64,000 nucleotides of DNA from an uncultured Alphaproteobacteria bacterium (GTDB taxonomy: Bacteria; Pseudomonadota; Alphaproteobacteria; Caulobacterales; Parvularculaceae). The notes below the pieces were generated by a model, which was given only the letters and a program-made list of their open reading frames with translations, was not told the origin of the DNA and did not search any database. Positions 15,925-26,369 of the stretch are shown in pieces. The stretch spans positions 62,001 through 126,000 of the forward strand of contig CADEDN010000005.1 of the NCBI GenBank assembly GCA_902826095.1, in the 5' to 3' direction. Every line of letters begins with the position of its first letter. The stretch's first letter is position 1. A program made the translations under genes and the position numbers.

Positions 15925-16764
15925 TCAGGCCCGCCGGCCGAGCTTTGTCGCCAGCTTGTGCGCGATGACGAGGGCGCCGTCGCGCAGCGGCGCGGCGCCT
16001 GGCGGCGGCGGGTCGCCGCCGCGCGCGCGGACAAGATGATTGGCGAGGCGCAGGCGCGCTTCATCAAGCGACCAGCGGCTCCGCCAGGTGATCGAGAACG
16101 AGACGGAAGGCTCCGGCCCGTTCTTCACCCAATGGGGCGCCTTCACCGGCACATAGAGCGCGTCGCCCGGATGCAGCTCATGCGCGACGGCGTGCGCGTC
16201 GAATTCCGGCCTGTGCTTCAAATTCCGGTGCGCGTCGCCCGAATGGTAAAGCTCATGCTGCTCGTCGGTGACGAGCCCTTTGTCGGCGGGGAAAATGTGG
16301 AAACGTTTCGAGCCTTCGATCTGCATCAGGATATTGTGCTCGGGGTCCATGTGAAAGGGCGTCACTGAGCCCGGCGAACTGATGAAGATGAAGGCGAGTT
16401 TTTTCTCCATCGGCCCGGTCGCGGCGCGCGCCGGACCGTCAATTTCGGCGAGGCAGCGCTCGAGCGCGCCCGCGTAGGCGGGGACCTGCTCGACGTTTTT
16501 CAGCGCCATCCAGGATTTGCACTCCTTGATGCGGCGCACGGTTTCCTCGATCGAAAGCCCGTTCGACGGGGTTTTCGCCGGGTCCTGATCGACCGGGATT
16601 TCGCCGGCGTTGTATTCGACCGAGGAGGGCGGGAGCTTGGCTGCGAGGTCGACGAGCGCTTCGAGCGAGAACAAGGGATCGCCCGCGAAATTGTGACGGA
16701 GCCTCGCCGGCTGATGCGGATAGGCGCCGTCGATGGCGGCGGCGGGATTTTCAAAGATCGCCAT
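15925..16764 (-). CDS. JmjC/cupin_8-like oxygenase
   Basis: The 279-residue protein has the metal-binding pattern of Fe(II)/2-oxoglutarate cupin-like proteins: SPGSVTPFHMDPEHNILMQI (HxD, about residues 139-141), then the strand block KRFHIFPADK and a distal His in ALYVPVKAPHWVKN (about 211). Relatives hydroxylate protein or small-molecule substrates. It overlaps the upstream acetyltransferase gene by 14 bases and is therefore in the same operon, which suggests both modify the same product. Substrate unknown. Confidence 0.75.
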   Translation of the reverse strand: MAIFENPAAAIDGAYPHQPARLRHNFAGDPLFSLEALVDLAAKLPPSSVEYNAGEIPVDQDPAKTPSNGLSIEETVRRIKECKSWMALKNVEQVPAYAGALERCLAEIDGPARAATGPMEKKLAFIFISSPGSVTPFHMDPEHNILMQIEGSKRFHIFPADKGLVTDEQHELYHSGDAHRNLKHRPEFDAHAVAHELHPGDALYVPVKAPHWVKNGPEPSVSFSITWRSRWSLDEARLRLANHLVRARGGDPPPPGAAPLRDGALVIAHKLATKLGRRA

Positions 16765-17956
16765 CGTCGGCTTCCTTTCTCACCGGCGGCGACAGGCGCG
16801 CGCGGCGGGCCTCGCCGGCTTTCTCAAGCCCCGTCAGCAGGCGGAATAACAGCTTCGACGGCGCGTCGCGACGGCTCACATTGAGCGCGGCGATCGTCCG
16901 CCGCTCGCGCCAGAGCGCATTGATCATCGGGTGGTCGCGCCTGGCGCAGGAATCGATGAAGGACAAACCGGACTCGCGCTCCAGCGTCTTCATCATCTCG
17001 ATCTCGAGCATGACGCCCGGCGAATAGCGCGCATAGGCCTCGTCATGGGCGATCTTGAAGGAATAGCCGGCGCCGCCTTCGATGAAATTGACGATCATCG
17101 CGATCGGCTTGCCGCCATGCGTCAGGCGATGAAAGCGCAGCGATCCGCGGTCAAAAGCGGCGATGAGCGCGTCCGCGAAGAAAGTCGCCGCGGCGGGGTC
17201 GCAGGCGAGGGCGGTTCCTTCGCGGCCTTTCCAGCCGGCGCTTTCGAGCGCCAGAAAATCGATCGTCCAGGCGGCGAGCGCCGCGCCGTCGGCGAGCGTT
17301 TCGAAGGCGACGGCGCCGTCCTCTTCAAGCCGGTTGCGCAGGCGGCGAAGCTCCTTGCGCTTCTTTCCGCGCAGCGCATTTTGAAGATAGGCCTCGGTCT
17401 CAAAGCCGCCCTTTAAAAGCGCGCGCTGATAAGGGTTTGAGTCGGCGGCGCGCCGGCCGGTCGCCGCGGCGACGTCGCGCGCGGCGGCGAAAATCGGCCC
17501 CGAAGCGTCGAGATGGGCGAGGCGGAAAAAGGCGCCGTCCTTCTCGACCAGATCGAACAGCGCGGCGAGCGCTTCCTTCTCGCAACCCTTGCGGATCAGC
17601 GGCGCCGCGAAAAAACAATGGGGATGCATCCATGTCGCGAGATAACGGACCGGAAGCCGCGAATAGCCGCGCAGCGGCGCGACGGGCGCCAGCGCGATGA
17701 GGCGCTCATTCTGGTCGCGAATGATTGCCAATCGCAGATCATCGGCGCCGAAGGCGACGAACGCGGGAAGCAGCAGCGCGGGCGCATAGAACGGATTGGG
17801 CTCGGCGGCGTCCGCCGCGAGGTCGCTCCATTGCGGGCCGAGCGCGGCGGCGGCGGCGATGTCGACGAACGAGGCGCGCGCCGCGATCGCCGCCGCGGTC
17901 GGCTTCCGCGGCGGCGCGGCGTCCGCCTGAAGTTTGAAGGCCCCCTGGCTGAGCAT
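16751..17956 (-). CDS. BioF2/CelD-like GNAT acetyltransferase
   Basis: The 401-residue protein fits the BioF2-like (CelD/FemAB-related) acetyltransferase family. It has a conserved central block RGKKRKELRRLRNRLEEDG followed by FLALESAGWKGREGTAL and a C-terminal GNAT core with FHRLTHGGKPIAMIVNF, YSFKIAHDEAYARYSPGVML and SFIDSCARRDHPMIN. Members modify exopolysaccharide or lipid precursors in the cytoplasm. It overlaps the JmjC-like gene by 14 bases. Start ATG 17956. Confidence 0.8.
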   Translation of the reverse strand: MLSQGAFKLQADAAPPRKPTAAAIAARASFVDIAAAAALGPQWSDLAADAAEPNPFYAPALLLPAFVAFGADDLRLAIIRDQNERLIALAPVAPLRGYSRLPVRYLATWMHPHCFFAAPLIRKGCEKEALAALFDLVEKDGAFFRLAHLDASGPIFAAARDVAAATGRRAADSNPYQRALLKGGFETEAYLQNALRGKKRKELRRLRNRLEEDGAVAFETLADGAALAAWTIDFLALESAGWKGREGTALACDPAAATFFADALIAAFDRGSLRFHRLTHGGKPIAMIVNFIEGGAGYSFKIAHDEAYARYSPGVMLEIEMMKTLERESGLSFIDSCARRDHPMINALWRERRTIAALNVSRRDAPSKLLFRLLTGLEKAGEARRARLSPPVRKEADDGDL

Positions 17957-18046
17957 TGACCGTCAGTCCCCCGCACCCGCATCAAAACGGCACGCCGGCC
18001 ACGTTAGCGCCGGACGCCAATTGCGTCGATGCAGTCTTTAGGCCTC

Positions 18047-18089
18047 TTACGCCGCATCCTCGCCAGCCAGAATGTCGCGCTTGCCGGCG
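18047..18089 (-). repeat. Second copy of the ftsK 3' end
   Basis: These 43 bases match 19288-19330, the last codons of ftsK, at 41 positions. Both differences are silent (an Ala and an Asp codon), so this copy still reads [13 protein letters not shown] and TAA. It lies in the same direction as ftsK, beyond the OPRT-like module, 7 bases from the stop of the module's second gene. Confidence 0.92.
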
Positions 18090-18096
18090 TCGGCGT

Positions 18097-18465
18097 TCAA
18101 CGGTTTTTATTCGACAGGTTTGCGCGAAGCTCAACCCACGTTCCAATGATTTTCCCGCAGCGGATTGCAATCTGGGCGGGCGAATGCGGGCGCTGAATCG
18201 CCTTCATTAGCTGCTCGACCTCACGAAACAAGCCGTCAAATTCTTCCCATGCGTCTGGGGTCGGCGGTCCCTCAGTGTCGATATTGGCGGCGATGTTCGT
18301 CGCGACGGCGTATGTCACGACCAGAGCGGTTCGAGCCGCATCCGTCGTCACGAACTCGGTCGCCGCGAAGCAACTGCGCGCAATTTTGTAAATCATCGAC
18401 GAATTAGGCGGGCAACCCGCTTCGACAAGCGATTTCGCCGCGGCGGCGCAGTCGTTCAAAGTCAC
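18097..18465 (-). CDS. Unknown helical protein coupled to the OPRT-like gene, 122 aa
   Basis: The start is GTG 18465, overlapping the stop of the upstream OPRT-like gene as GTGA, so translation is coupled. The protein is soluble and mostly helical by inspection (CAAAAKSLVEAG, YAVATNIAANI, FDGLFREVEQLMKAI, CGKIIGTWVELRANLSN) with three Cys. I recognise no family. It sits inside a cassette bounded by two copies of the ftsK tail, in the place where the other two cassettes carry toxin-antitoxin genes. A regulatory or effector partner of the phosphoribosyltransferase is possible but unproven. Confidence 0.7.
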   Translation of the reverse strand: MTLNDCAAAAKSLVEAGCPPNSSMIYKIARSCFAATEFVTTDAARTALVVTYAVATNIAANIDTEGPPTPDAWEEFDGLFREVEQLMKAIQRPHSPAQIAIRCGKIIGTWVELRANLSNKNR

Positions 18466-19133
18466 TTGACCGTCCGGAAATCCTCCGCAGTCAGCAGCGA
18501 TTTTAGCGTGACGCCGTGCTGCGCGAGATTCTCAACGGCGCCTTCAAGGCGGTCGACGACCGTTAAGGCCGTATCAATGATAACGCCATAACAGCGCGCC
18601 TCTTCAATGGCTTTTAGAACCGATCCGCCCGTCGTTGTGACGTCATCGACCATAATCGCGGTTTTTCCGCGCAACGCCTCAATCTGTTCGCCTTCCAACA
18701 GTTTCATTGTTCCGTGCTCTTTGGCCTTCTTGCGAATCCAAAATAGCGGAATCGGCTTGCCCCGCTCATAGCTCCGCAACGCGACGGCGTTCAAAACCGG
18801 CACCGCGCCCATTTCAAGCCCGCCGACATAGTCGCAATTCTCGCCATATATTTGGTCGAGCATCAACTCGGCGATCAGAAAGAGGCCTTCCGGTTGAGAA
18901 AGCGTCATCTTCATATCGAAGTAAAAATTGCTCGTTTGTCCGGAAGCGAGTTTGGATTCTCCTTCGCTAAAAGAGCGCGAACGGATAATTTCCTTCAATC
19001 TGTCGGACCGCCCATCGGTCGAATCCGGCCGCGCCTTCGCACGCATCGCTGTCGCCGCCATTTCAACGTCCCTATCAATTGATCTCAGCAACTCTCGGGT
19101 GCGCCTCAGCGCGTCCCCGACCCTTCCTCGCAC
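18462..19133 (-). CDS. Orotate phosphoribosyltransferase-like protein
   Basis: The core matches OPRT: KLASGQTSNFYFDMK (the LxSGxxSxxYxD motif), YVGGLEMGAVPVLNAVAL, the mobile loop WIRKKAKEHGTMKLLEG and the PRPP site IMVDDVTTTGGSVLKAI. OPRT makes orotidine monophosphate from orotate and PRPP. I placed the start at GTG 19133 because GGGAGG lies 6 bases before it; ATG 19061 (199 aa) is an alternative and would remove a 24-residue basic extension. It is coupled to an unknown gene and carried in an ftsK-tail cassette, so it may serve a module function other than housekeeping pyrimidine synthesis. A resident pyrE is not in this window. Confidence 0.82.
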   Translation of the reverse strand: MRGRVGDALRRTRELLRSIDRDVEMAATAMRAKARPDSTDGRSDRLKEIIRSRSFSEGESKLASGQTSNFYFDMKMTLSQPEGLFLIAELMLDQIYGENCDYVGGLEMGAVPVLNAVALRSYERGKPIPLFWIRKKAKEHGTMKLLEGEQIEALRGKTAIMVDDVTTTGGSVLKAIEEARCYGVIIDTALTVVDRLEGAVENLAQHGVTLKSLLTAEDFRTVK

Positions 19134-19158
19134 CGCCCGCCTCCCGACGAATGAGGCT

Positions 19159-19188
19159 AACTAACTGATTTGACTATGATTCGTCAAA
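19159..19188 (-). promoter_or_regulatory. Promoter with overlapping inverted repeat, OPRT-like module
   Basis: On the minus strand TTGACG (19187-19182), 17 bases, TTAGTT (19164-19159). The inverted arms TTTGAC (19169-19174) and GTCAAA (19183-19188) cover the -35 box. It would give a leader of about 20 bases before GTG 19133. The arrangement suggests the module has its own regulated promoter. Confidence 0.4.
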
Positions 19189-19287
19189 GAATTTGAAGGC
19201 GCGCCGATGCGGCGATCCTCTGAAGAAATAGTCAGCCGATGTCAAGGCGCTAGCCCGACGCCGATTGAATTCGCGACGAACCCCTGA

Positions 19288-21711
19288 TTACGCCGCGTCC
19301 TCGCCGGCCAGAATGTCGCGCTTGCCGGCGTGGTTGGGCTGGCCGACGACGCCTTCCTGCTCCATCCGCTCGATCAAGGTCGCGGCGCGGTTATAGCCGA
19401 TCTGAAGGCGGCGCTGGATATAGGAGGTCGAGGCCTTGCGGTCGCGCAGGACGATCGCCACCGCCTTGTCATAGAGCGCGTCGCCCGACGATGTGTTGCC
19501 GCCGATGTCGAGGCCGTCAAAGGCGCCGTCTTCGTCCTCGTCCCGAAGCTCGGTGACTTCCTGAACATAGGAAGGCGAGCCCTGGCTCTTCAGGAAATCG
19601 ACGACCTTTTGCACTTCCTCGTCGGAGACGAACGCGCCGTGGACGCGGCGAATGCGCCCGCCGCCCGCCATGTGCAGCATGTCGCCCATGCCGAGAAGTT
19701 GCTCCGCGCCTTGTTCGCCGAGGATCGTCCGGCTGTCGATTTTCGAGGTGACCTGGAACGAAACGCGGGTCGGGAAATTCGCCTTGATGGTGCCGGTGAT
19801 GACGTCGACCGACGGGCGCTGCGTCGCCATGATGAGATGGATGCCGGCCGCGCGCGCCATCTGGGCGAGGCGCTGCACCATCCCCTCGATGTCCTTCCCG
19901 GCGACCATCATCAAGTCGGCGACCTCGTCGATGACGACGACGATGAACGGCATCGGATCGTATTTGAGCTCCTCCGTCTCGTAGATCGGCTCGCCCGAAT
20001 CCTCGTCATAGCCGGTGTGAACGCGGCGCGTCAGCGTCTCGCCCGCTTCTTTCGCTTCGGCGAGGCGCTGGTTGAAGCCTTCGATATTGCGGACGCCGAG
20101 CTTCGACATCCGGCGATAGCGCTCCTCCATTTCGCGCACGGTCCATTTGAGCGCGACGACCGCCTTTTTCGGATCGGTGACGACCGGCGCCAGAAGATGC
20201 GGAATTCCTTCGTAGACGGAGAGTTCGAGCATCTTCGGGTCGATCATGATCAGCTTGGCGTCGTCCGGCGAGAGCCGATAGAGCAGCGACAAGATCATCG
20301 TGTTGATGCCGACGGATTTGCCCGAGCCCGTGGTGCCGGCGATCAGGAGATGCGGCATGCGCGCGAGATCGGCGTAGACCGGCTCGCCGCCGATCGACTT
20401 GCCGAGCGCGAGGGTCAGATCGCCGCGGCTGTTCTCGAATTCCTCGGCGCCGAGAAGCTCGCGGATATAGACCGTTTCGCGGTCGATATTGGGGAGTTCG
20501 ATGCCGATGACGTTCCTGCCCGGCACCACGGCGACGCGCGCGGCGACCGCGCTCATCGAGCGCGCGATGTCGTCCGAAAGCCCGATGACGCGCGAGGATT
20601 TGACGCCGGCCGCCGGCTCCAATTCGTACAGCGTGACGACGGGACCAGGGCGGACATTGATGATCTCGCCCTTGACGCCGAAATCCGCGAGGACGTTTTC
20701 AAGCATGCGCGCATTCTGTTCGAGCGCCTCGTCGGAGACGACTTTCGTTGCTTTCTGGACGGGTTTGGCGAGCAGGCTCAAGGCCGGCAACTCATAGGAG
20801 CCGGGCTTGAAGACGGGAAGTTCGGGCTGCGCCTCGCGCGCTTCGCGCTTGCCTTGCTTTTTCTTTTCGTCCTTGCGGATGATGTTGCGCTTTCGCGACG
20901 GCGCGACGAGCGGCGGCTCGCCGTCTTCGTCCTCTTCGTCGCCGTCTTCGGAATGATCCTCGGCGTCGTAGTCTTCTTCCCGGTCGACGAGATCGCCGGG
21001 CCTGTCGGCGGCGTCCTGGCGCGAGATCGCGTCAAACCGCGCCGCCGCGAAATCGCGGATCGCCGCGCCCTGCGCTTCAAGTTCGATGATCGCCGCCTCG
21101 ATGCGCCGCAAGGTGAGGCCGCAGGCGTAGAGATACGCGGCGATCCCGGCGGTGAACAAAAGCGCGCCGGCGAAAACGCCCGGCGCCTGCAGCTTCGCCA
21201 GTGAAAACACAAAGACGCCGAAATGCGCGACAGCGTCGCCGATCATGCCGCCGAGATTCGCCGCGAAGGGCCAGCCGGCGGGCGTCGGCGCCAGCGACAG
21301 CGCGCCGGCGAGGATGACGAAAGACGCCGGCCCCAGAATGAAGCGAATGACGACGTCGCGCGGCGTCCGCTCCTTCGGCAGATCGTCGGCCCCGCGCATC
21401 ACCGCATGCGCGCCCCAGATGACGAGCGGGGGGACCGCGAGCAGGCAAGCGGCGCCGAAAATCTGCAGCAGCAGATCGGCGGTCAGGGCGCCGAGCCCGC
21501 CCATCAGGTTTGAGGCGGCGCGCGGGGTTGCGTTGTTAAGGCTTGGATCGCTGATCGAAAACGACATCAGCGCGAGCGTCAGCCACAGGCCGAGCGCGAT
21601 CATCGCCGCGCCGCCCGAGCGGGCGATCGCCTGCCGGCGCCAGCGGTCAAGCCGTTCAAGCATCGTCAGGCGGTGACGCGAGGATTTTGCGCGCGAGGAG
21701 CGAGAGATCAT
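19288..21711 (-). CDS. ftsK: DNA translocase FtsK
   Basis: The 807-residue protein has about four N-terminal membrane helices (within residues 30-200), a charged linker rich in Asp/Glu and Lys (about 230-310), the motor domain with Walker [13 protein letters not shown] (about 457-468) and Walker [13 protein letters not shown] (about 590), and a C-terminal gamma domain ([20 protein letters not shown]) that reads KOPS-type sequences. FtsK couples septation to chromosome dimer resolution at the divisome. ATG 21711 and ATG 21663 are both possible. The extreme C-terminus ends [12 protein letters not shown], and its coding sequence is repeated at 18047-18089. Confidence 0.96.
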   Translation of the reverse strand: MISRSSRAKSSRHRLTMLERLDRWRRQAIARSGGAAMIALGLWLTLALMSFSISDPSLNNATPRAASNLMGGLGALTADLLLQIFGAACLLAVPPLVIWGAHAVMRGADDLPKERTPRDVVIRFILGPASFVILAGALSLAPTPAGWPFAANLGGMIGDAVAHFGVFVFSLAKLQAPGVFAGALLFTAGIAAYLYACGLTLRRIEAAIIELEAQGAAIRDFAAARFDAISRQDAADRPGDLVDREEDYDAEDHSEDGDEEDEDGEPPLVAPSRKRNIIRKDEKKKQGKREAREAQPELPVFKPGSYELPALSLLAKPVQKATKVVSDEALEQNARMLENVLADFGVKGEIINVRPGPVVTLYELEPAAGVKSSRVIGLSDDIARSMSAVAARVAVVPGRNVIGIELPNIDRETVYIRELLGAEEFENSRGDLTLALGKSIGGEPVYADLARMPHLLIAGTTGSGKSVGINTMILSLLYRLSPDDAKLIMIDPKMLELSVYEGIPHLLAPVVTDPKKAVVALKWTVREMEERYRRMSKLGVRNIEGFNQRLAEAKEAGETLTRRVHTGYDEDSGEPIYETEELKYDPMPFIVVVIDEVADLMMVAGKDIEGMVQRLAQMARAAGIHLIMATQRPSVDVITGTIKANFPTRVSFQVTSKIDSRTILGEQGAEQLLGMGDMLHMAGGGRIRRVHGAFVSDEEVQKVVDFLKSQGSPSYVQEVTELRDEDEDGAFDGLDIGGNTSSGDALYDKAVAIVLRDRKASTSYIQRRLQIGYNRAATLIERMEQEGVVGQPNHAGKRDILAGEDAA

Positions 21712-21795
21712 GGATCCGGAACTGCTGACAATCGACGGGCGCGATCATGCCATGGGGCGCCCGGGAAAGGGTTAACGCGCGTTAACCCCTTCGTT

Positions 21796-23088
21796 TCAGG
21801 CGCGGGTGAATTCGGGATAGGCCTCAAGGCCGAGCGTCGACTTGTCGAGCCCCGCATATTCCTGGTCGGAGTTGACGCGCGCGCCGATCGAATATTTGAC
21901 GGCGATCCAGACGAGCGCGCTCATCGCGAAGGCGAATGCGCCGATCATCGCGGCGCCGACCAGCTGGCCGAGGATCGACGCGTCGGCATTGGTCCAGGGA
22001 ACGACGAGCGTGCCCCAGATTCCGCAGAAGAGATGCGCCGGGATCGCGCCGACGACATCGTCGATCCGCAGCCGGTCGAGCGCGGGAACGCCCGCGGTCA
22101 CGATGACCCCGCCAAAGGCGCCGATCAGCACCGCCTGCCAGATCGCCGGCGACAAGGGATCGGCGGTGATCGAAACGAGCCCGCCGATCGCGCCGTTGAT
22201 GACGATGGTGAGGTCGATGCGCTTGTAGATCATCGACGTCATGATGATCGCCGCGATGACCCCGCCGGACGCCGCCATATTGGTGTTGACGATGACATTG
22301 GCGACGGCGATCGCATCGCCGATCGACCCGAAGGCGAGCTGTGCGCCGCCATTGAAGGCGAACCAGGAGATCCAGAGGATGAAGGCGCCGAGCGCCGACA
22401 GCGGCAGGTTTGAGCCCGGCATCGGCGTCGCGCGCTTTCCCTGAAAGCGCCCGCGCCGCGCGCCGACGATCAGCGCGCCGGCGAGCGCGGCCCATCCGCC
22501 GACGCTGTGAATAATGGTCGATCCGGCGAAGTCGTAAAATTTCCAGTCGGCTTCAAGATAGCCCTTGCCCCAGTCCCAGGACGCGGCGATCGGATAGATG
22601 AGCCCCGCCAGCGCCGCGCTGAAGATCATGAAGGCGGAAAGCCTCACCCGCTCGGCGAGCGCGCCCGACACGATCGACGCGACGATCGCGACAGACGCCG
22701 TCTGGAAGATGAAGTCGGCGGCGGACGCGCGCCCCCTGCCGACCGGGTCGAGGTCGGTCGGCGCAAACAACCCGGCGGTTCCGAGAAATCCGCCCGGTTC
22801 GACGCCGTGGAGGAGATTGTAGCCGACAAGCCAGACCATCATCGCGGCGACGGCGACGGCGGCGATGATCTTCAGCCCGGCCGAGGCGGCGTTCCTGGCG
22901 CGCGCCAGCCCCGCCTCGATCATGCAAAAGCCCGCCGACATCAACAGCACGATCGCGCCGCAAGAAAGGAGGAACAGCGTGTTGAAGAGATAGACCGACG
23001 TCTCGCTCGCCGGCGCCGCTTCCTGCGCGAGCGCGGCGGAAGGGAGGAGCAAGGCGACGGCGATGGCGAGGCGGCGGCGCAATTTCAT
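21796..23088 (-). CDS. amtB: Ammonium transporter (Amt/Rh family)
   Basis: The 430-residue protein begins with a signal-like segment (ATG 23088, AVALLLPSAALAQEA) as in many Amt proteins, followed by about eleven membrane helices. Family marks are FLLSCGAIVLLMSAGFCMIE, SWDWGKGYLE, IIHSVGGWAALAGALIVGAR with the first pore His region, and DDVVGAIPAHLFCGIWGTL with the second pore His. It conducts ammonium across the inner membrane. An upstream GTG/ATG extension to 23160 lacks family similarity. No adjacent glnK gene is present, which is unusual, since amtB is mostly paired with glnK. Confidence 0.93.
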   Translation of the reverse strand: MKLRRRLAIAVALLLPSAALAQEAAPASETSVYLFNTLFLLSCGAIVLLMSAGFCMIEAGLARARNAASAGLKIIAAVAVAAMMVWLVGYNLLHGVEPGGFLGTAGLFAPTDLDPVGRGRASAADFIFQTASVAIVASIVSGALAERVRLSAFMIFSAALAGLIYPIAASWDWGKGYLEADWKFYDFAGSTIIHSVGGWAALAGALIVGARRGRFQGKRATPMPGSNLPLSALGAFILWISWFAFNGGAQLAFGSIGDAIAVANVIVNTNMAASGGVIAAIIMTSMIYKRIDLTIVINGAIGGLVSITADPLSPAIWQAVLIGAFGGVIVTAGVPALDRLRIDDVVGAIPAHLFCGIWGTLVVPWTNADASILGQLVGAAMIGAFAFAMSALVWIAVKYSIGARVNSDQEYAGLDKSTLGLEAYPEFTRA

Positions 23089-23270
23089 CGCGAGGCGGAA
23101 AGATCCGTTAGGGCGTTTGCTCCTTACGCTGCTTCGCCGCCGACAAAAGAGAGCGCCCACAGGCTTTTGGCGGGGGATCGGCCTGTCGACTCGCTTTTGA
23201 GCAGGGGCTGATCGTCGCGGATCGCCGGCGCGGGATGGACGGCGGAGGCCGGCGCCGCGACAATCGCCGG

Positions 23271-24518
23271 ATGATCGACGCCCATTACGACGCCCAGGAC
23301 ATCGTCATCATCGGCGGCGGGCTCTCCGGCGGGCTTGCGGCGCTCGCGCTCGCGCGTGAGGGTTTCGCCGTCGCGCTCGTCGACGAACAATCCCCCGCCG
23401 CGATGCAGGCAGAAGCGTTCGACGGCCGCACGACGGCGCTTGCCTACGCGGCGGCGCGCATGTTCCGCCGGCTCGGCCTTTGGGCGGCGCTTGGGGCCGA
23501 CGCCGAACCGATCCGCGATATTCTGGTGACCGACGGCCGGCGCGCCGCGCCGGGGCGCAAGGGATTTGTCTCGTCCTTCCACCTCCATTTCGACAGCAGG
23601 GAGCTCGAAAACGGCGAGCCATTGGGGTTCATTCTCGAGAACCGCCATTTAAGGCGCGCGATCTATGACGCGCTGGCGGATGAAAAGGGCGTCGCGCTTC
23701 TTGCGCCGGCGCGCCGCATGCGGACGGATTTCGGCAAGGCCGCCGCCTTCGTCGATCTCGCCGATGGGCGGTCGCTGTCGGCGCCGCTCGTGATCGCCGC
23801 CGACGGGCGCCATTCGCCGCTTCGCGCAGAAGCGGCGATCAAGGTCAACCAATGGTCCTATGATCAGATCGGGATTGTCGCGACCGTCGCGCATGAACGC
23901 GGCCATCAAGGCGTCGCGCAGGAATTGTTCCTTCCGACCGGCCCGTTTGCGATCCTGCCGATGACGGAGAACAGATCGAACCTCGTCTGGACCGAGGCGA
24001 AGGCGGCGGCGCCCGCTTATCTGGCGCTCAGGGACGATGATTTCCTGGCGGCGGTCCGCGCGCGCTTTGGCGATTATCTCGGCGCGATCCGCCTTGCCGG
24101 CCCGCGCTGGTCCTATCCGCTCGCCTTCCATCTCGCCCAGTCCTACATCGCCCCGCGCCTCGCGCTCATCGGCGACGCGGCGCATGCGATCCATCCGATC
24201 GCGGGGCAGGGCTATAATCTCGGCGTCAAGGACATCGCCGCGCTGGTCGAAATTCTGGTCGACGCGCGCGGCGTCGGGCTCGACACCGGGTCGCTTTCAA
24301 CGCTTGAGACCTATCAACGCTGGCGGCGCTTCGATTCCGCTTCGCTCGCCTTCGGCACGGACGCCCTCAACCGTCTCTTCTCCAACGATTTTGCGCCGCT
24401 TCGCTTCGCGCGCGATCTCGGCATGGGCGCCGTCAACGCCGCGCCGCCGCTCCGGCGAATGTTCATGAAACAGGCGGGCGCGGATTTGGGGCGGCTGCCG
24501 TCGCTGATGGCGCCGTAG
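23271..24518 (+). CDS. UbiH/UbiF-type FAD-dependent monooxygenase
   Basis: The 415-residue protein carries the FAD fingerprint DIVIIGGGLSGGLAALALAREG (about 8-29), the middle motif PLVIAADGRHSPLR (about 183) and the second FAD motif LALIGDAAHAIHPIAGQGYN (about 300), exactly the pattern of ubiquinone ring hydroxylases UbiH/UbiF/Coq6. It would hydroxylate an octaprenyl- or decaprenyl-phenol in ubiquinone synthesis. The start was placed at ATG 23271, next to the FAD motif. Which ring position it acts on cannot be read from sequence. Confidence 0.9.
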   Translation: MIDAHYDAQDIVIIGGGLSGGLAALALAREGFAVALVDEQSPAAMQAEAFDGRTTALAYAAARMFRRLGLWAALGADAEPIRDILVTDGRRAAPGRKGFVSSFHLHFDSRELENGEPLGFILENRHLRRAIYDALADEKGVALLAPARRMRTDFGKAAAFVDLADGRSLSAPLVIAADGRHSPLRAEAAIKVNQWSYDQIGIVATVAHERGHQGVAQELFLPTGPFAILPMTENRSNLVWTEAKAAAPAYLALRDDDFLAAVRARFGDYLGAIRLAGPRWSYPLAFHLAQSYIAPRLALIGDAAHAIHPIAGQGYNLGVKDIAALVEILVDARGVGLDTGSLSTLETYQRWRRFDSASLAFGTDALNRLFSNDFAPLRFARDLGMGAVNAAPPLRRMFMKQAGADLGRLPSLMAP

Positions 24519-24542
24519 GGCGACAAGCGATGATAGGGCGCG

Positions 24543-24661
24543 CCATCCTTCGCGACGCGCATCTTCGATGCGCTCCTCAGGATGAGGCGGAGTTTGATTC
24601 TATAGAGAAAAACAGGCCTCATCCTGAGGAGCGCGCGGAACGCGCGCGTCGCGAAGGATGG
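24543..24661. repeat. Long inverted repeat (45-base arms) after the ubiH-type gene
   Basis: Left arm 24543-24588 (starts CCATCCTTCGCGACGCGC, ends CTCCTCAGGATGAGG) and right arm 24617-24661 (starts CCTCATCCTGAGGAG, ends GCGAAGGATGG) are near-perfect complements around an AT-richer 28-base centre. This CATCCTTCG/CTCAGGATGAGG form is a common intergenic element in alphaproteobacteria. It may also act as a terminator for the convergent genes. Confidence 0.85.
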
Positions 24662-24729
24662 CCGCGCGCCGCTTGCGGCGATTTGTCGTCCGTAAACGGA
24701 TTAAGGCGGGGAACGTCTTTGCGAGCCGC

Positions 24730-26288
<1,559 letters not shown>

Positions 26289-26369
26289 CCCGGACCTCGT
26301 AGACGCAGCGCAGCAAAAGGGTCAATGCGGCCCTATTGCGCGGCGATAAGGCGCGCCTATTTTCTCGCA

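Noticed and set aside
9555-19330. A prophage or integrative element covering the whole accessory region
   Set aside because: No integrase, phage structural or replication gene is present, and core genes (amn, ftsK) are interleaved. Separate small insertions explain the data better.
19330-21204. 624-codon open frame on the plus strand
   Set aside because: It runs antisense through ftsK, whose motifs are all on the minus strand.
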